Source: Candidatus Kuenenia stuttgartensis (GTDB taxonomy: Bacteria > Planctomycetota > Planctomycetia > Planctomycetales > Planctomycetaceae). Taken from it: 58,957 nt of DNA. Location: contig CAMAWN010000009.1 of NCBI GenBank assembly GCA_945861865.1, forward strand, positions 1 to 58,957. The letters are read 5' to 3'. This document shows positions 15,985 to 25,061 of this stretch, in pieces. The notes under the pieces were generated by a model, which was not told where the DNA came from, did no database searches, and saw nothing but the letters and a program-made list of their open reading frames with translations. How positions within the stretch are numbered: the stretch's first letter is position 1; each line of letters opens with the position of its first letter. The position numbers were made by a program, and so were the translations under genes.

Positions 15985-16590
15985 ATGACCGACTCAACTT
16001 CGATGGAGCAAATCTCCGCTGCCTCGTCCACGAAGTGCGCGGCGAAATGCCTGGTCGCTGCGATCGTGGTGGCGGCCGTCGGCACCGCCGGCAGCGTGTC
16101 TCTGAGCATGGGGCTTGGGCTCAAAGCCTGCCCGCTCTGTTTCTACCAACGGTCGTTCGTCATGGCCGTGCTCGCGGTGTTGGCACTCGGCCGATTTCTG
16201 GAACGATCACGCCCCGGCCTGATTTGTTTGCTGAGCGTTCCGCTGGCGTGGGCGGGGTTGGGAGTTGCCGCGTTTCATGAGTACCTCGTGCTGACCGGTG
16301 TCCTCGAATGTCCGCTGGGGCTGTTCGGGATCGGCACGGCTCCGGCACAAAGTCTGGCGGTCTTCATCGTCTTGGCCGCCGCCGTCACGGGTGGAGCTTG
16401 GTGCGGTCGCCACGAATCGCCACGTCAACGAGCGTGTACGCTCTTCGTCGCCGTGATGTTGGGGGCTGTCATGGAGGGTGCGTGCGTGAAGAGTTCTCCG
16501 CCGCTGCCGCCTGTGCCCGCCGCCGCGTACGATCCGATCAAGCAACCGCTCGATACCTGCCGCCGGCCTTTCAGTGCTCCGAAGAATTGA
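15985..16590 (+). CDS. dsbB: DsbB-like disulfide bond formation protein
   Basis: 201-residue inner-membrane protein with four hydrophobic segments (about 22-42, 56-70, 78-97, 122-140). The defining motif is ACPLCFYQR, with C49 and C52 as the quinone-side redox pair. The second periplasmic loop has C109 (LECPLG); a clear partner cysteine equivalent to the E. coli C130 is less obvious, though further Cys residues occur. Expected to re-oxidise a DsbA-type oxidase using quinone. AAGGAGA lies eight bases before the ATG. It is tightly followed (4-bp gap) by the sterol-desaturase-family gene. A DsbA homologue is not visible in the window, but a TlpA-like thioredoxin is at 24350. Confidence 0.82.
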   Translation: MTDSTSMEQISAASSTKCAAKCLVAAIVVAAVGTAGSVSLSMGLGLKACPLCFYQRSFVMAVLAVLALGRFLERSRPGLICLLSVPLAWAGLGVAAFHEYLVLTGVLECPLGLFGIGTAPAQSLAVFIVLAAAVTGGAWCGRHESPRQRACTLFVAVMLGAVMEGACVKSSPPLPPVPAAAYDPIKQPLDTCRRPFSAPKN

Positions 16591-16594
16591 TTCC

Positions 16595-17428
16595 ATGCCC
16601 ACGCCGACTCAGGAAGCTGTGATTCGCTGCGGATGTTTCTTCGGAACACTGCTCGTGATGGCGATGTGGGAAGGCTTCGCACCGCGGCGACCGCTGACAC
16701 AAAACAAGCGCCTTCGCTGGTTCAGCAACCTCGGACTCTCGCTGTTAAACAACGTCCTTTGGCGATTGCTCATGCCGGCCGGCGCGGTTGGGTTCGCGAT
16801 GGCCGTCCAAGATCGAGGTTGGGGATTATTCAATCCCGTCGAGTTGCCGAGTTGGTGCGAGATCGTCATCTCGGTCGTGTTGCTCGACCTCTCAATTTAC
16901 TGGCAGCACTGGGCGTTTCACCGAGTTCCGTGGCTGTGGCGGCTGCATCTGGTGCATCACGTCGATCTCGATTTCGATGCGACGACCGGCGTCCGTTTTC
17001 ACACGATCGAGACCTTGCTGTCGTTTGTGTGGAAGGTTGCCGTCATCGCGTTGCTCGGTGCGCCCGCGTTGGCCGTGATGATCTTTGAGATCCTGTTGAA
17101 CGCGACGGCTCTGTTCAATCACAGCAACGCCCGGTTGCCGCTGCGGCTCGACCGAGTGCTGCGGCTGATTTTCGTCACACCCGACATGCACCGCGTGCAC
17201 CATTCGATCGCGAACCACGAGACCAACAGCAACTACGGCTTCTGCGTGTCGTGGTGGGATTGTCTCTTCGGCACGTATCACGCCCAACCCGATGCCGGCC
17301 ACGACGGCATGAGCATCGGGCGTCCGGAGTTTCGTGACGCACAAGTCGAGCGACTGCCATTCATGCTACTGCTGCCGTTCCGACGGGAGTTGCCGCCAAC
17401 ACCGTGCCGGAAAACTCACGATGCCTAA
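16595..17428 (+). CDS. sterol desaturase / fatty acid hydroxylase family protein
   Basis: 277-residue integral membrane di-iron enzyme of the fatty acid hydroxylase superfamily. The His clusters are HWAFH, HLVHH and, after the last membrane segments, HRVHH, spaced as in the family. Four hydrophobic segments are visible. The ATG at 16595 is preferred over an in-frame upstream ATG at 16574, which lies within the dsbB-like gene. The stop of that gene is four bases upstream, suggesting co-transcription. Substrate unknown: sterol, hopanoid, fatty acid or another lipid would all fit. Confidence 0.9.
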   Translation: MPTPTQEAVIRCGCFFGTLLVMAMWEGFAPRRPLTQNKRLRWFSNLGLSLLNNVLWRLLMPAGAVGFAMAVQDRGWGLFNPVELPSWCEIVISVVLLDLSIYWQHWAFHRVPWLWRLHLVHHVDLDFDATTGVRFHTIETLLSFVWKVAVIALLGAPALAVMIFEILLNATALFNHSNARLPLRLDRVLRLIFVTPDMHRVHHSIANHETNSNYGFCVSWWDCLFGTYHAQPDAGHDGMSIGRPEFRDAQVERLPFMLLLPFRRELPPTPCRKTHDA

Positions 17429-17476
17429 TCGAATTGCGGCTTGCTGTTGGCTGCGGATTTCATTCCGATACCCCGC

Positions 17477-20400
17477 ATGAATCCCCTCATCTTCGCTCTG
17501 CGTCGCCCGATTACCGTCATGGTTGGGATCATCGCCGTCGTGCTGACCGCCTTCGTGGCCGTGCGGCCGAAGTCGTTTGACGCCGCGCTGGCGAAGGTCG
17601 GCATTGAGCTGCCGCTCCAGCGAATGCCGATCGACATCTTCCCGGCGCTGAACCTGCCGGTGATCTACGTCTGTCAGCCGTATGGCGGCATGGACCCGGC
17701 TCAGATGGAAGGGCTGCTGACGAATTACTACGAGTACCACTTCCTCTACATCAACGGCATTCATCACGTCGAGAGCCGCAACGTGCAGGGGACGGCGTTG
17801 ATGAAACTCATCTTTCATCCCGGCACGAACATGGCCCAGGCGATGGCCGAGACGATCAACTACGTCAATCGCTCGCGAGCGATGATGCCGCCGGGGACCG
17901 TGCCGCCGTTCGTGATGCGGTTCGACACTGGCAGCGTGCCGGTCGGCTACCTCGTCTTCTCCTCCGAGACGCGGACGATTGGCGAAATCTCGGACCTGGC
18001 GCTGATGAAAGTGCGGCCGATGTTTTCGGCGCTGCCGGGCGTGAGTGCTCCGCCGCCGTTTGGCGGGAGTGCTCGGAGCATCGTCGTGCGCGCGGACCCC
18101 GATCGGCTGCGAGCGTACGGCATCGCCCCCGACGACGTCGTCAGCGCGCTCGTGACGGGGAACGCGGTCAGTCCGTCGGGCAACTTGAAGATCGGCGAGA
18201 GCTACCCGATGGTCCCGACCAACGCGATGGTCAAGGACATCAAGGAACTCGGCAATATTCCGATCAAGGTCGGCAGCGGTCGTGGAACTGGCCACAGTTC
18301 CGGCAGCAGCGCGAGCACCGTTTATCTGCGCGACATCGGCGCAATCGAAGACGCGACCGACATCACGACGGGGTACTCGCTCGTCAACGGTCGCCGGGCG
18401 GTTTACATCCTGGCGACGAAGCGGGCCGATGCTTCGACGATGAGCGTCATCGACGAAATCAAAGGGGCCATGCCGAAGTTCCGGGCCGAGGTTCCCTCCG
18501 ACATCAACGTCTCGTTCGAGTTCGACCAGTCGCCGTACGTCACGCGGGCGATCAACGGCCTCGCGACCGAAGGAACGCTCGGCGCGATCCTCACCGGCCT
18601 GATGGTGCTCGTCTTTCTACGCGACTGGCGGAGCGCGCTGGTGGTCGTGCTCAACATCCCATTGGCGATTGCGGCTTCGATCGTCGGCCTGTGGCTCTGC
18701 GGCCAGACGATCAACCTGATGACCCTCGGTGGACTCGCACTGGCGGTCGGCATCTTGGTCGATGAGGCGACGGTCGAGATCGAAAACATTCACACGCAAA
18801 TGCACCGCACAAACTCGATCGCGTGGGCCGTGCGGCTTGGCAACGCTCAGACGGCGATCCCGCGACTGCTGGCGATGCTCTGCATCCTGGCGGTCTTCGT
18901 GCCGAGCTTCTTCATGCAAGGAGCCGCTCGCGAACTGTTCGTCCCGCTGTCGCTGGCCGTCGGCTTCTCGATGATCGCGTCGTACATCCTGTCGAGCACG
19001 TTCGTGCCAGTCGTCTCGACTTGGCTGTTGCGCGGGATTGAGGGTTCGGGGTTGAGGGTTGAGGGTGAAGACAAATTGCAGTCTGACCTGTTGCTTTCAC
19101 CCTCAACCTTTGCACGCTTCGTCATGGCTTCCGTCCGCCTGCGTTGGCTTGTCGTTCCGGCCTATTTCGTGGTCTGCGGTGCGACGCTGTTCTGGGCGAG
19201 CGGCCGGCTGGGCATCGAAATCTTCCCGACGGTTGATGCCGGCGAATTCCGGTTGCGGTTTCGTGCTCCCGACGGGACGCACATCGACAAGACGGAGAAA
19301 GTCGCGCTCGAAATTCTCGACACGGTGAAACAGAAGGTCGGTGAGCAGAACGTCGCGATGACGCTCGGTTACATCGGCACGGTGCCGGCCAGCTTTCCGA
19401 TCAATGCGGTCTATCACTTCTCGCGCGGTCCGGAAGAGGGCTTGTTGCGGATCGCCCTCAAGCCGAATTCCGGCATTCGCATCGAGGCGATGAAAGAAGA
19501 ACTCCGCCGCGAATTCCGCGACCGCTTCCCGACCGTGCGATTCTCATTCGAGCCGGCCGACATCATCAGTGAAGTCATGAGCTTCGGCTCGCCGACGCCG
19601 ATCGAGATCGCCGCTCGCGGTGGCACCCTCGACGAGAACCACGAGTACATCGGCAAAGTCCAAGCCGCACTCGGCAAACTGCCCGCGATCCGAGACCTGC
19701 AGGTCGTGCAGGCGCGCGATTACCCGACGGTCGAGATCAAAGTGGATCGCGAAAAGGCCGGCATGTCCGGAACGACGGTTGCGCAAGTCGCGCGGTCGAT
19801 CGTCACCGCAACATCTTCCAGCCGCTTTGTTGTTCCGAATTACTGGCCTGATCCGAAGACCGGCATCGGCTATCAGGTGCAGGTCGAGATTCCGCAACCG
19901 CAGCTCGACAGCGTCGAAGACCTCGGAGCCGTTCCCATTCAACGCAGCTCCGGTGCTGCCTCCGGTCAATCGCTATTGCTCCGTGACGTCGCTTCGCTGG
20001 TGGATGGGAAATCGCACGGCGAATACGACCGCTACAACATGAAACGCGAAATCAGCCTCACCGCCAACATCGTGGGGGATGATCTCGGAGCGGTCTCGCA
20101 GCAGATCACCACCGCTCTGAACGCCGTCGGCAAAGAAGATGCGGACGCCAAAGCAAAGACCCACAAAGACGCCCAAGAAAAAGCCAAGGCCGCCGGAATC
20201 AACACCCCAATTCCCAAGCCACCCAGTATTCATCACGAACTTCGCGGCCAGATCCCGCCACTGCGAGCGATCATGAATGGCCTCGGCATCGGCCTCATAC
20301 TGGCAGTACTGGTGATCTTCTTGATGTTGAGTGCCAACTTTCAAAGCTGGCGACTCGCGTTCGTCACGATCTCAACCGCCCCCGCGGTGATCACCGGAGT

Positions 20401-20902
20401 CGCGCTGTCGCTGCTGTTGACCGGCAGCACGCTCAACATCCAAAGTTTCATCGGCGCGATCATGAGCCTCGGCGTCGCCATGGCCAACGCGATCCTGCTC
20501 GTGACGTTCGCCGAAGAGCGACGACGGCATGTGGCACACGCGGCTCGCGTGCGTTCCAGCGACGAATCAGCCGCAGTCGAACAGGCAGATCGACGCACGC
20601 GAACCGCGTGCGCCACAGACGCTGCCGTTTACGGCGCGGCCTCGCGCCTACGAGCGATCGCGATGACCAGCGCCGCGATGCTCGCCGGCATGTTGCCGCT
20701 GGCTCTGGGCCTCGGCGAATCCGGCCAGCAAACCGCACCGCTCGGTCGAGCCGTCATGGGGGGCTTGCTCGCCGCGACCTTTGCCACGTTGCTGATCCTT
20801 CCGGCCGTCTTCGCGATCGTCCAATCGCGAGCCACGACGAAGTCTGCATCCCTTGATCCCGATGATCCGGAGAGTGCTTACTTCGGCGACCTTGCGAGTT
20901 AG
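17477..20902 (+). CDS. RND efflux pump, inner-membrane permease
   Basis: 1141-residue proton-driven RND transporter of the AcrB/CusA type, the motor of a tripartite efflux system with the next two genes. The N-terminus FALRRPITVMVGIIAVVL is the first membrane helix; two large periplasmic loops follow; the proton-relay helix reads GILVDEATVEIENI near residues 420-434, with one Asp and a Glu replacing the common Asp pair. The ATG at 17477 begins the helix directly. Two in-frame palindromic insertions fall in predicted cytoplasmic loops: residues about 520-545, after helix 6, and about 1018-1047, between helices 10 and 11. Their amino acids are atypical for the family. The reading frame is intact. 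Substrate range is unknown. Confidence 0.93.
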   Translation: MNPLIFALRRPITVMVGIIAVVLTAFVAVRPKSFDAALAKVGIELPLQRMPIDIFPALNLPVIYVCQPYGGMDPAQMEGLLTNYYEYHFLYINGIHHVESRNVQGTALMKLIFHPGTNMAQAMAETINYVNRSRAMMPPGTVPPFVMRFDTGSVPVGYLVFSSETRTIGEISDLALMKVRPMFSALPGVSAPPPFGGSARSIVVRADPDRLRAYGIAPDDVVSALVTGNAVSPSGNLKIGESYPMVPTNAMVKDIKELGNIPIKVGSGRGTGHSSGSSASTVYLRDIGAIEDATDITTGYSLVNGRRAVYILATKRADASTMSVIDEIKGAMPKFRAEVPSDINVSFEFDQSPYVTRAINGLATEGTLGAILTGLMVLVFLRDWRSALVVVLNIPLAIAASIVGLWLCGQTINLMTLGGLALAVGILVDEATVEIENIHTQMHRTNSIAWAVRLGNAQTAIPRLLAMLCILAVFVPSFFMQGAARELFVPLSLAVGFSMIASYILSSTFVPVVSTWLLRGIEGSGLRVEGEDKLQSDLLLSPSTFARFVMASVRLRWLVVPAYFVVCGATLFWASGRLGIEIFPTVDAGEFRLRFRAPDGTHIDKTEKVALEILDTVKQKVGEQNVAMTLGYIGTVPASFPINAVYHFSRGPEEGLLRIALKPNSGIRIEAMKEELRREFRDRFPTVRFSFEPADIISEVMSFGSPTPIEIAARGGTLDENHEYIGKVQAALGKLPAIRDLQVVQARDYPTVEIKVDREKAGMSGTTVAQVARSIVTATSSSRFVVPNYWPDPKTGIGYQVQVEIPQPQLDSVEDLGAVPIQRSSGAASGQSLLLRDVASLVDGKSHGEYDRYNMKREISLTANIVGDDLGAVSQQITTALNAVGKEDADAKAKTHKDAQEKAKAAGINTPIPKPPSIHHELRGQIPPLRAIMNGLGIGLILAVLVIFLMLSANFQSWRLAFVTISTAPAVITGVALSLLLTGSTLNIQSFIGAIMSLGVAMANAILLVTFAEERRRHVAHAARVRSSDESAAVEQADRRTRTACATDAAVYGAASRLRAIAMTSAAMLAGMLPLALGLGESGQQTAPLGRAVMGGLLAATFATLLILPAVFAIVQSRATTKSASLDPDDPESAYFGDLAS
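19057..19108. repeat. in-frame inverted repeat within the RND pump gene
   Basis: GGTTGAGGGTGAA (19057-19069) is the exact inverse complement of TTCACCCTCAACC (19096-19108). It is preceded by further TTGAGGGTTCGGGG-type repeats from 19037. It encodes a Gly/Ser/Glu-rich extra peptide after transmembrane helix 6. Confidence 0.8.
20530..20617. repeat. in-frame 88-bp inverted repeat within the RND pump gene
   Basis: Left arm 20530-20554 and right arm 20593-20617 are 25 bp each and pair at 23 positions; the core is GTGGC-CACGCGG-TCGCGTGCGT. The 38-bp centre is unique. It is translated as an Arg/Ala-rich peptide between TM helices 10 and 11 and keeps the frame. Confidence 0.88.
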
Positions 20903-20916
20903 AATTTGGTTGGATT

Positions 20917-20922
20917 AAGGAG
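20917..20922 (+). promoter_or_regulatory. Shine-Dalgarno site fixing the GTG start of the adaptor gene
   Basis: AAGGAG lies seven bases before GTG at 20930. The frame also has a TTG at 20906, but that codon has no site. The GTG start gives a proper lipoprotein signal. Confidence 0.8.
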
Positions 20923-20929
20923 CTTCATC

Positions 20930-22291
20930 GTGCGACTTGTTGTGATGATTCTTGGGGTTGTCTTGATCACAGCCGCGATCGGTTGTGATCAACCGGTTGC
21001 GACTGCCGTTTCAGAGAAAACGGAGTCGGCCCACGGCGCGATGCGAGTCACACCGATCAAGGCAACTCGCAAGACGCTTGTTCGGATGACCGAGCAGCCC
21101 GGGCAGATCGAGGCATTCGAGGAAACGGCGATCCACGCCAAGCTCGCGGGATTCGTCAAGAAGGTGCATGTCGATCTCGGCGACCAGGTCAAGGGGCCGT
21201 CGCGAGTCAGCACTGATCAGCCGGAACTCCCCGGACAAATCCTAGCCGAGTTGGAGATGCCGGAACTCGAGGCCGAACTGAAACAAAAACAAGCCCTCGT
21301 CGCACAAGCGGCGGCGGAGGTCACGCAATCGAAAGCGGGGATCAAAGTCGCGAAGTCAGCCATGACGTCTGCGGAAGCGCTGGTGGCGGAAGCTCGCGCA
21401 TCGGTCGAACGAGCTGACGCCATGTACGAACGCTGGAAATCGGAATTCGAGCGTGTCCGCGAACTCGTCGCGAAGCAGGCGGTCGCTCAAAAGGTTGCCG
21501 ACGAGACCGAGCAGCAATTCAAAGCAGCCGACGCCGCACGGCGCGAAATCGCCGCCAAGATCAAGTCGACTCAAGCCAAGCTCAGCGAGTCGGTCGCCAA
21601 CATCGAGAAGGCGGATGCGGACCTCATCGCCGCGCAGTCGAAGCTCAAAGTCGCCGAAGCCGACGAACAAAAGACGCGCGCGTTGCTGAGCTACTCGACG
21701 CTGCGAGCTCCGTTTGACGGAGTCATCACCGAGCGACATCTCGACACCGGTCATCTCGTGCAACCCAATGGTGCGTCCGGCAAGCCGCTGTTCGTCGTCG
21801 TCCGAGCCGACACGGTGCGGATCTTCCTGGATGTCCCCGAAGTCGACGCCGGGTTCATTGAAACCGGAAAACCAGCCACGATTAAAGTCCCGTCGCTCGC
21901 CGCGACGTTTGTCGGAAAAGTCGCCCGCACCGCGTGGACCTTGCAGACCAGTTCGCGCACGTTGCGCACCGAAATCGATGTCGAGAATCCCAGCGGACGT
22001 CTGCGGCCGGGCATGTACGCCACCGCCGAAATCGAAGTCGCAAGCCGAGCCAACGCGCTGTCGCTGCCGAAGTCGGCAGTCTTCAAGAAGGGGCCAGATT
22101 CTTTCTGCAAAAGCATCTCGTCCGAAAACACGATCAAAGAGCTCCCGATCAAAACCGGCATCGTCGCCGTCACACCGACCGGCACCGACATCGAAATCGT
22201 TTCCGGCCTGACCGGTGAGGAATCGCTGATCGGTGCGAATCTCACCGCGTACAAAGAGGGCCAAGCGGTCGAAGTCATTGTGGCGAAGTGA
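20930..22291 (+). CDS. RND efflux periplasmic adaptor lipoprotein
   Basis: 453-residue membrane-fusion protein linking the RND pump to the outer-membrane channel. A lipoprotein signal ends in the lipobox TAAIGC (RLVVMILGVVLITAAIGC). The biotinyl-lipoyl-like half (AKLAGFVKKVHVDLGDQV) is followed by a long coiled-coil hairpin (about 105-240, Ala/Lys/Glu-rich), the second lipoyl half (YSTLRAPFDGVITER), a beta-barrel domain and the membrane-proximal domain. It starts 27 bases after the pump stop. Order pump-adaptor-channel on one strand supports a single operon. Confidence 0.93.
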   Translation: MRLVVMILGVVLITAAIGCDQPVATAVSEKTESAHGAMRVTPIKATRKTLVRMTEQPGQIEAFEETAIHAKLAGFVKKVHVDLGDQVKGPSRVSTDQPELPGQILAELEMPELEAELKQKQALVAQAAAEVTQSKAGIKVAKSAMTSAEALVAEARASVERADAMYERWKSEFERVRELVAKQAVAQKVADETEQQFKAADAARREIAAKIKSTQAKLSESVANIEKADADLIAAQSKLKVAEADEQKTRALLSYSTLRAPFDGVITERHLDTGHLVQPNGASGKPLFVVVRADTVRIFLDVPEVDAGFIETGKPATIKVPSLAATFVGKVARTAWTLQTSSRTLRTEIDVENPSGRLRPGMYATAEIEVASRANALSLPKSAVFKKGPDSFCKSISSENTIKELPIKTGIVAVTPTGTDIEIVSGLTGEESLIGANLTAYKEGQAVEVIVAK

Positions 22292-22519
22292 CCCGCTCCG
22301 CCGTCGCCGTCAAAGTCCGCCGGCCCTCGCGAGTCTCTCTCGCTTTCGCGACCGACACGACTGTTGCCACACGATCGATCGGAATGTTCGGAATCCTGCA
22401 TTCGGTCGCTCCCTCTTGCCGATCCCGAATTCACGGCCTCGTGTTCGATCGGATTGCGGAACGGATTCCGCGCTCGGCATCGGCAAAAGTTACCGCCGCA
22501 CCACCGAGGACGCTGATTC

Positions 22520-24142
22520 GTGATTGCCTCGCTGCGACAACTTGGCTTCGGTGCTGTTTGCGGTCTGCCGGCGATCATTGCCGGCTGTGCGACATCACTG
22601 ACCGTTAACGTCCGCGACATTCGGCCGCACTCAATCGCCGCGAAGCCAAAATGCAACAACGCAAAGCTTGCGCAGCGGCATCGCGAGGTCATCGACACGA
22701 AGGCCATTGCCTCTGACACACCCAACGTCATCGAGCCGGCATCGTTCGTGGTGGAAGTCACCGTGCCTCCGAAGCCTGCGGAACCAGACCACTCGTCGCC
22801 GATCACACCGCAGTCGGCAGCGCCGACGGGATATTCGATTGACCTCGCCTCGGCGTTGCAGCTTGCGGCTGGGCAGAATCCGAACGTCGCGTTCGCTCGC
22901 GAGCGGATCAACGAGGCGTATGCCCAGCACGCGCGGGCCGAAGCCTTGTGGCTGCCGTCGATCCGAGCCGGCGGCAACTGGAACAAGCACGAAGGTCGCA
23001 TTCAGGACGTCGCCGGAACCGTGTTCAACACGAGCCGCGGTTCGTTCTTCGGTGGACTCGGAGCCAACGCGGTCGGAGCCGGGTCGCCGACGGTGCCGGG
23101 CGTGTTCGCGTCGTTTCATCTGACCGATGCGATTCACCAGCCGACGATCACCGGCCACGCCGCCGCGTCGCGGCAGTATTCGGCATCCGTGACCGAGCAA
23201 GACGTGATGCTGCAAACGGCAACCGCGTACCTCGAATTACTGCGAGCGAATCAGGAACTGGCGATCGCTCGTGACATTGAGCAACTTGCTCAAAAGCTGA
23301 CGGACCTGACAAAGGCGTATTCCGACACCGGCCAAGGGCTCGCCGCCGATCACGACCGCGCTCGTGCGGAGTGGGCCGTGAGACGGAACGAATCGTTGCG
23401 GGCCGAAGAAGGAGTGCAGGTCGCGAGCGCGCGGCTTGCACAACTGCTGCACATCGACCCGTCCGTCGAATTGTTGCCGACCGAAACGACCGTCGCTCCG
23501 CTGTCGCTGACCGACACGAACGGCTCCCTGCAAGAACTCGTCGCGACCGGCTTGTCGCACCGCCCAGAAATCTGCGAGCAACGTCAGCTTGTCGCCGAGG
23601 CTTGCGCGCGATTGAAACGCGAAAAGCATGCGCCGCTGCTGCCAAGCGTTCTGCTCGGCGTCAGCTACGGAGGACTCGGTGGTGGTCTCGGCGACAATTT
23701 CCGTCGGCCGGGCGACCGACTCGACGCCGACGCCATCGCATTTTGGGAGGTCCGCAATCTGGGACTCGGCGAGAAAGCCGCTCGTGACGAAGCGAGTTCA
23801 CGAGTCAACCAAGCGCGCTGGCGAGAGATCGCGACTCTCGACCGCATCGCTCGCGAAGTGGTCGAAGCACACGCGCAGGTCGCGGCTCGGCAACGGCAAC
23901 TCGCAGTCGCCGAAGAGGGGGTTCAAGCCGCGGCGAGTTCGTTCGAGCGAAACTCGGAACGCATTCGCAACGCTCAAGGCTTGCCGCTGGAGACACTGCA
24001 ATCGTTGCAGGCGTTGGCTCAGGCTCGCCGCGAATATCTCCGCACGATCAACGACTACAACGTCGCGCAGTTTCAACTGCAACGCGCGCTGGGCTGGTCT
24101 CAAGTCGGTCCGCTTTTCCAAGCGGAGACGACCAAGAATTGA
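22520..24142 (+). CDS. TolC-family outer-membrane efflux channel
   Basis: 540 residues starting with GTG. The leader reads LGFGAVCGLPAIIAGC, a lipobox, so it is a lipid-anchored channel of the CusC/OprM kind. Two OEP repeats follow: long helices with A-Q-N-P-N-V...RERI and QLAQKLTDLTKAYSDTG, and later YLELLRANQELAIA with matching second-half helices. The segment VLLGVSYGGLGGGLG belongs to a barrel region. It lies 228 bp after the adaptor; the spacer holds no recognisable gene, so it may share the operon transcript or have its own promoter. It completes the tripartite system. Confidence 0.9.
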   Translation: MIASLRQLGFGAVCGLPAIIAGCATSLTVNVRDIRPHSIAAKPKCNNAKLAQRHREVIDTKAIASDTPNVIEPASFVVEVTVPPKPAEPDHSSPITPQSAAPTGYSIDLASALQLAAGQNPNVAFARERINEAYAQHARAEALWLPSIRAGGNWNKHEGRIQDVAGTVFNTSRGSFFGGLGANAVGAGSPTVPGVFASFHLTDAIHQPTITGHAAASRQYSASVTEQDVMLQTATAYLELLRANQELAIARDIEQLAQKLTDLTKAYSDTGQGLAADHDRARAEWAVRRNESLRAEEGVQVASARLAQLLHIDPSVELLPTETTVAPLSLTDTNGSLQELVATGLSHRPEICEQRQLVAEACARLKREKHAPLLPSVLLGVSYGGLGGGLGDNFRRPGDRLDADAIAFWEVRNLGLGEKAARDEASSRVNQARWREIATLDRIAREVVEAHAQVAARQRQLAVAEEGVQAAASSFERNSERIRNAQGLPLETLQSLQALAQARREYLRTINDYNVAQFQLQRALGWSQVGPLFQAETTKN

Positions 24143-24349
24143 CGTCCATCTGCCAATTCGCGTCAGGCTGGACACTGGATCGGCGAGGACTTCACCCTCC
24201 GACTTGATCCCTGGAACCTCCGCCGACGGCAACGCTCTCGCCAGCGACAATCCAGCGAGTCTGAACGTGCCAGCTCGAACAACTCTGCGGCGAGTCCAAC
24301 CGGACGAATTCAACAGCAAAAGGTCAGCGGCCCGCATGATGGCTTCCAC

Positions 24350-24958
24350 TCACGACGACTTGTCGTTCGCTTTCGCTTCCGCCTTCCGCACCTCATGTTC
24401 CAGAACCGTACGAATATCACCGCCGTCGGGAGACGACCACGCCAAACGGCCATCCGCTCCGAAGACGTACAGCGCTGGAATGGAATCGACCGCAAGCATC
24501 AGAGTCGTCCGCATCGCTCCCCAGCCAATTGACCAAGTGACGCCAGACGTCTCGATCACTTTTCGGATTTCTGCGAGTTCGCCCTTCCCTTCATCTGTCA
24601 GCCCAATAAACACCACATCGCGACTCGCAAAGGCTTCATGGAGCTTGACCAGGTGAGGCATGTTCTTACGGCACGGTCCGCACCAACTGGCCCAGACTTC
24701 GATCACCACGACTTTTCCCGCGAGTGCATCACGATCGGGTGGCAGACCATTGATCCAGCCCGTCGCCTCAATCGCAGGCAAACGCAACCCCGATTGTGAG
24801 CTACCGAAAAAAGGGAGCCGACTTCGCGGCGACGCCATCCACGCGAATGCCGCGACGCCGATCGCCAAACTCAACAAGAAGAAGAAGATTTGCTTCGAAT
24901 AACTGTCCCTTCGGAATTGATTCGGGACATCTGGGTCCATCACGGGATCATGCGACAT
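24350..24958 (-). CDS. TlpA-like membrane-anchored thioredoxin
   Basis: 202 residues. An N-terminal membrane anchor (QIFFFLLSLAIGVAAFAWM, about 23-41) is followed by a periplasm-facing thioredoxin fold with WASWCGPCRKNMPHL; C93 and C96 are the active-site pair, and the cis-proline loop is DSIPALYVFG. Likely reduces or exchanges protein disulfides, or delivers electrons in cytochrome maturation. The ATG is preceded by GAGGAG. It converges with the TolC gene and is followed on the same strand by leuB's neighbourhood, but with no sign of an operon. Confidence 0.9.
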   Translation of the reverse strand: MSHDPVMDPDVPNQFRRDSYSKQIFFFLLSLAIGVAAFAWMASPRSRLPFFGSSQSGLRLPAIEATGWINGLPPDRDALAGKVVVIEVWASWCGPCRKNMPHLVKLHEAFASRDVVFIGLTDEGKGELAEIRKVIETSGVTWSIGWGAMRTTLMLAVDSIPALYVFGADGRLAWSSPDGGDIRTVLEHEVRKAEAKANDKSS

Positions 24959-25061
24959 GAAAACTCCTCGAAATCACGACGACACCAATCGGCCGACTTC
25001 ACGTCACTAGAAGCCGATTTCAATTCGCCCACGGTACAACTTGGCCATCAACCTTGCCAGA

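Noticed and set aside
22292..22519. Possible small gene in the 228-bp gap between adaptor and TolC genes
   Set aside because: No frame with an initiation site or recognisable composition; only a short GCGGAA/TTCCGC stem.
17477..24142. RND/adaptor/TolC set as the type I secretion system for the RTX proteins
   Set aside because: Type I secretion needs an ABC transporter with the HlyB pattern; this operon has an RND pump and an adaptor of efflux type. The TolC-like protein could in principle be shared, but nothing supports it.
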